Source: Hydrogenophilales bacterium RIFOXYD1_FULL_62_11 (lineage in GTDB: Bacteria > Pseudomonadota > Gammaproteobacteria > Burkholderiales > Thiobacillaceae). Taken from it: DNA of 7,609 nt. Below the pieces are notes generated by a model. It did no database searches. It saw only the letters and a program-made list of their open reading frames with translations, and was not told the origin of the DNA. The stretch is from positions 1 to 7,609 of the forward strand of contig MGZO01000023.1 of the NCBI GenBank assembly GCA_001802655.1, given 5' to 3'. The position numbers were made by a program, and so were the translations under genes. Below are positions 6,143 to 7,609 of this stretch, piece by piece (position 1 is the first letter of the stretch; every line of letters begins with the position of its first letter).

Positions 6143-6547
6143 GTGCGCTTCATCGCAATCTTCCTCTTGACCTTGTGCGGAGCTGCCAGCGCCGGTGCGT
6201 TCGTGCCGCCACAACAGGCCTTTGGAGTCTCACTCCTCGAGTTGGCCCCCGGCGAATACATGCTTCGCGCCAATGTCCTGCCTGGATACGCCCTCTACCG
6301 TGACAAGTTCAAGATCGCGGCAGGCGGCGCAACGACAGTTCGTTACTCCCTCCCTCGGGGCCACGAGAAGCACGATCCCTTCTTCGGCAAGACCATCTTG
6401 CTCACCGGATCCAACGACGTGCCCGTGCGCGTGGAGTCGGCTAAGCCCGGCGAGGTCAGTGTCCTCGATGTGCAATACATCGGCTGCAAGATTGACGAAT
6501 TCTGCTATCCGCCCCAGACGCTGCAGTTCCAGGTGCAGGCTCAATGA
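6143..6547 (+). CDS. Stand-alone DsbD N-terminal (alpha) domain protein, periplasmic
   Basis: A 134-residue exported protein matching only the N-terminal domain of the thiol:disulfide interchange protein DsbD. A signal peptide covers about residues 1-17 (RFIAIFLLTL core, ASA cleavage). Family landmarks appear in order: FVPPQQAF (20-27), the PGYALYRDKF strand (47-56), and the cap-loop segment KHDPFFGK (76-83), whose F80 matches the Phe that shields the active site in E. coli DsbD. The redox pair is C115-x5-C121 in YIGCKIDEFCYPP, with the same spacing as C103/C109 of E. coli. Full-length DsbD continues into a membrane domain and a thioredoxin domain; here the protein ends at 134. It could therefore carry electrons to periplasmic substrates but must be reduced by another protein. 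GTG 6143 is chosen for its ribosome site and signal peptide. Its stop overlaps the start of the next gene (ATGA at 6544-6547), so the two are translationally coupled. Confidence 0.9.
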   Translation: MRFIAIFLLTLCGAASAGAFVPPQQAFGVSLLELAPGEYMLRANVLPGYALYRDKFKIAAGGATTVRYSLPRGHEKHDPFFGKTILLTGSNDVPVRVESAKPGEVSVLDVQYIGCKIDEFCYPPQTLQFQVQAQ

Positions 6548-6789
6548 CCATTCGCAGTCAGCGCACGGTCCAGCCAGGCCGGACATACACACGCAGGGGG
6601 CAGGCGACAGGGCATCGTCGCGTCATCGCAATCGGTCCCGAGCACCTTCCCCCTAATGGCAGTCAGCAGCCTTCCCGCTGCGACGGCGTGGGCGTGCTGT
6701 TCGTGATGGACAACGGCAAGCAGGGCAGAGCCAGCCTTACCGCATTCACCCGCTGGGCCGGCCTTCATGGCCTGCCTGCTGAGAACTGA
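6544..6789 (+). CDS. Small hypothetical protein (81 aa), coupled to the DsbD-alpha gene
   Basis: An 81-residue basic protein of unknown function. Its ATG overlaps the TGA of the DsbD-alpha gene (ATGA), and its own stop lies 3 bases before the membrane-protein start, so it sits inside a tight operon; this is the best evidence that it is real. The sequence has an early basic stretch (PGRTYTRRG, then HRRVIAIG), a hydrophobic strand (GVGVLFVMDNGKQGRASL) and an ending FTRWAG. This looks like a compact beta-barrel-type fold, seen in many small phage and mobile-element proteins of unknown role. It has no signal peptide or membrane segment and one Cys (about residue 46). Confidence 0.65.
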   Translation: MTIRSQRTVQPGRTYTRRGQATGHRRVIAIGPEHLPPNGSQQPSRCDGVGVLFVMDNGKQGRASLTAFTRWAGLHGLPAEN

Positions 6790-6792
6790 CAC

Positions 6793-7149
6793 ATGGATCG
6801 ACTGTCTCGAAGCCGTAAGCGCGCCTTTGCCTGCATCGAGGCACGCTGGCGCCGCAGCATGCGCCGCTTCTTCATGGTGGAGCTGCCGCTGTCCTTCATC
6901 CCCACCTTTGTGGTTCTCCTTGTCCACGCTGGGCAATGGAGTGCCTGGGCATCACTGCCCTCCCCGGCCAAGGCGCTCTGGGCGCTGGGTTGCTTCACGG
7001 TCTTCATGGCCGTGTGGATCTTCCGGCTGCCTTCCGAGCGCCCGGGCCCTTACTCGGACGAAGTCGACGACCTGCTCATCAGCCTGCGACGTAAGGGTTG
7101 CGGCGAGAGCAAAACCTGGCCGATCAATACCCTCGATCCCGCCCAGTAA
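6793..7149 (+). CDS. Hypothetical inner-membrane protein with two transmembrane helices
   Basis: A 118-residue predicted inner-membrane protein of unknown function. The N-terminus is strongly basic (RSRKR, then RWRRSMRR, residues 6-25). It is followed by a first hydrophobic helix (about 27-47, FMVELPLSFIPTFVVLLVHAG), a short periplasmic loop with tryptophans (48-58) and a second helix (about 59-77, AKALWALGCFTVFMAVWIF). The remaining 40 residues are polar and should face the cytoplasm, as should the N-terminus by the positive-inside rule. The start ATG 6793 follows the previous stop by 3 bases; its own ribosome site is poor, consistent with translational coupling. Nothing shows that it binds or reduces the DsbD-alpha protein encoded two genes upstream, but it is the only membrane protein in that unit. 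Confidence 0.75.
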   Translation: MDRLSRSRKRAFACIEARWRRSMRRFFMVELPLSFIPTFVVLLVHAGQWSAWASLPSPAKALWALGCFTVFMAVWIFRLPSERPGPYSDEVDDLLISLRRKGCGESKTWPINTLDPAQ

Positions 7150-7167
7150 CTTTGTCTGAGACCGCGC

Positions 7168-7187
7168 CATGGGACCATGTGCCCATG
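7168..7187. promoter_or_regulatory. Imperfect 20-bp palindrome covering the helicase start codon
   Basis: CATGGG (7168-7173) and CCCATG (7182-7187) are exact complements flanking a self-complementary CATG centre. Overall, 16 of 20 positions are in paired symmetry, with two mismatched pairs. The right arm ends in the ATG start of the helicase gene, and the left arm contains its only ribosome-site candidate (GGGA at 7171-7174). It could be an operator or an mRNA hairpin limiting translation. Chance is not excluded. Confidence 0.35.
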
Positions 7188-7609
7188 AGTGAAGATCGTC
7201 TCGAAGCGCCGTCCTCCACTGTCGAACCAAGCACCAGCTCCGCCGTCAAAGACGGGCCACGGCAGCTGGATGAGGATTTGAAGGCGGACATCCACGCAAC
7301 CTACAAATCCCTTCAGGCGGCGATGCCGGGCTTCAATACCCGTCGATCGCAATCCCGGATGATTGCCGTTGCAGCCCGAGCCCTCGGCAATGAGGGCGGC
7401 GCGGCTGCATGCGAGGCGCCGACGGGCTGCGGCAAGTCCATCGCCTACCTCACCGCCGGCGTTCCGATCGCCCAGGCGCATAAGCGCAAGCTCGTCATCG
7501 CCACGGGTACCGTGTCGCTCCAGGAGCAGCTCGCCCAACGCGACGTGCCCGATTTCCTGCGCGCCACCGGGAACACCAGCAAGGTCGTCATTGCCAAGGG
7601 TCGCGGCCG
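7185..7609 (+). CDS. DinG-type ATP-dependent DNA helicase, N-terminal part (cut by window end)
   Basis: The first 141 residues of a superfamily 2 helicase of the DinG/XPD-like family; the gene runs off the window. After a 30-residue hydrophilic leader comes a Q-motif-like stretch, FNTRRSQSRMI (50-60). Next are Walker A EAPTGCGKS (77-85) and motif Ia IATGTVSLQEQL (105-116). The segment ends in KGRG (138-141), where the family continues with R-x-x-Y-x-C and the iron-sulfur cluster cysteines. By family these are 5'-to-3' helicases that unwind forked, D-loop or R-loop structures. ATG 7185 is the only good in-frame start; the ribosome site is weak (GGGA 10 bases upstream) and lies in a palindrome. 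The preceding membrane-protein gene ends 35 bp upstream, so co-transcription is likely. DinG-like helicases occur both in chromosomes and on large conjugative elements; the Cys in Walker A (TGCGKS, where TGTGKT is usual) differs from E. coli DinG. Confidence 0.88.
   Translation, partial: MSEDRLEAPSSTVEPSTSSAVKDGPRQLDEDLKADIHATYKSLQAAMPGFNTRRSQSRMIAVAARALGNEGGAAACEAPTGCGKSIAYLTAGVPIAQAHKRKLVIATGTVSLQEQLAQRDVPDFLRATGNTSKVVIAKGRG

Overview
The window is GC-rich DNA with strong third-position G/C bias, several GTG starts and two textbook intrinsic terminators. All nine genes I accept lie on the + strand. The composition, the lipidated subtilisin autotransporter and the general style of the small genes suggest a gammaproteobacterium of the Xanthomonas/Stenotrophomonas/Lysobacter group. 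This is inference from style; no rRNA or tRNA marker is present.

Layout: (a) 1-560 holds the 3' part of an unrecognised protein gene, closed by a strong terminator. (b) 561-649 is a short non-coding gap with a second hairpin and a sequence resembling a tRNA T-arm. (c) 650-2077 holds a predicted zinc-ribbon protein and, 21 bp later, a compact N6-adenine DNA methyltransferase with a C-terminal winged-helix-like domain. (d) 2179-2550 is a small Cys-rich protein. (e) 2613-3083 is a secreted thermonuclease-type nuclease with all catalytic residues present. (f) 3258-5987 is a subtilisin-family autotransporter protease whose signal peptide ends in a lipobox (NalP/SphB1-like architecture), followed by a strong terminator. 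(g) 6143-7149 is a tight three-gene unit: a stand-alone DsbD alpha-domain protein, an 81-residue unknown protein coupled by an ATGA overlap, and a two-helix membrane protein. (h) From 7185 to the end is the N-terminal part of a DinG-type helicase.

The mix of an orphan methyltransferase, a DinG-like helicase, small Cys-rich unknowns, a secreted nuclease and an envelope thiol-redox domain resembles the accessory and backbone cargo of an integrative conjugative element or plasmid. No integrase, relaxase, transposase, T4SS gene or confirmed att site lies in the window, so that remains inference. The most unusual items are the free-standing DsbD alpha domain without its membrane and thioredoxin partners, the lipid-anchored autotransporter protease with a poly-Gly/poly-Pro tether and a two-Cys module, and the methyltransferase that lacks an obvious target-recognition domain. 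I see no CRISPR array, IS element or rRNA/tRNA gene, and no stretch over 300 bases without a gene.
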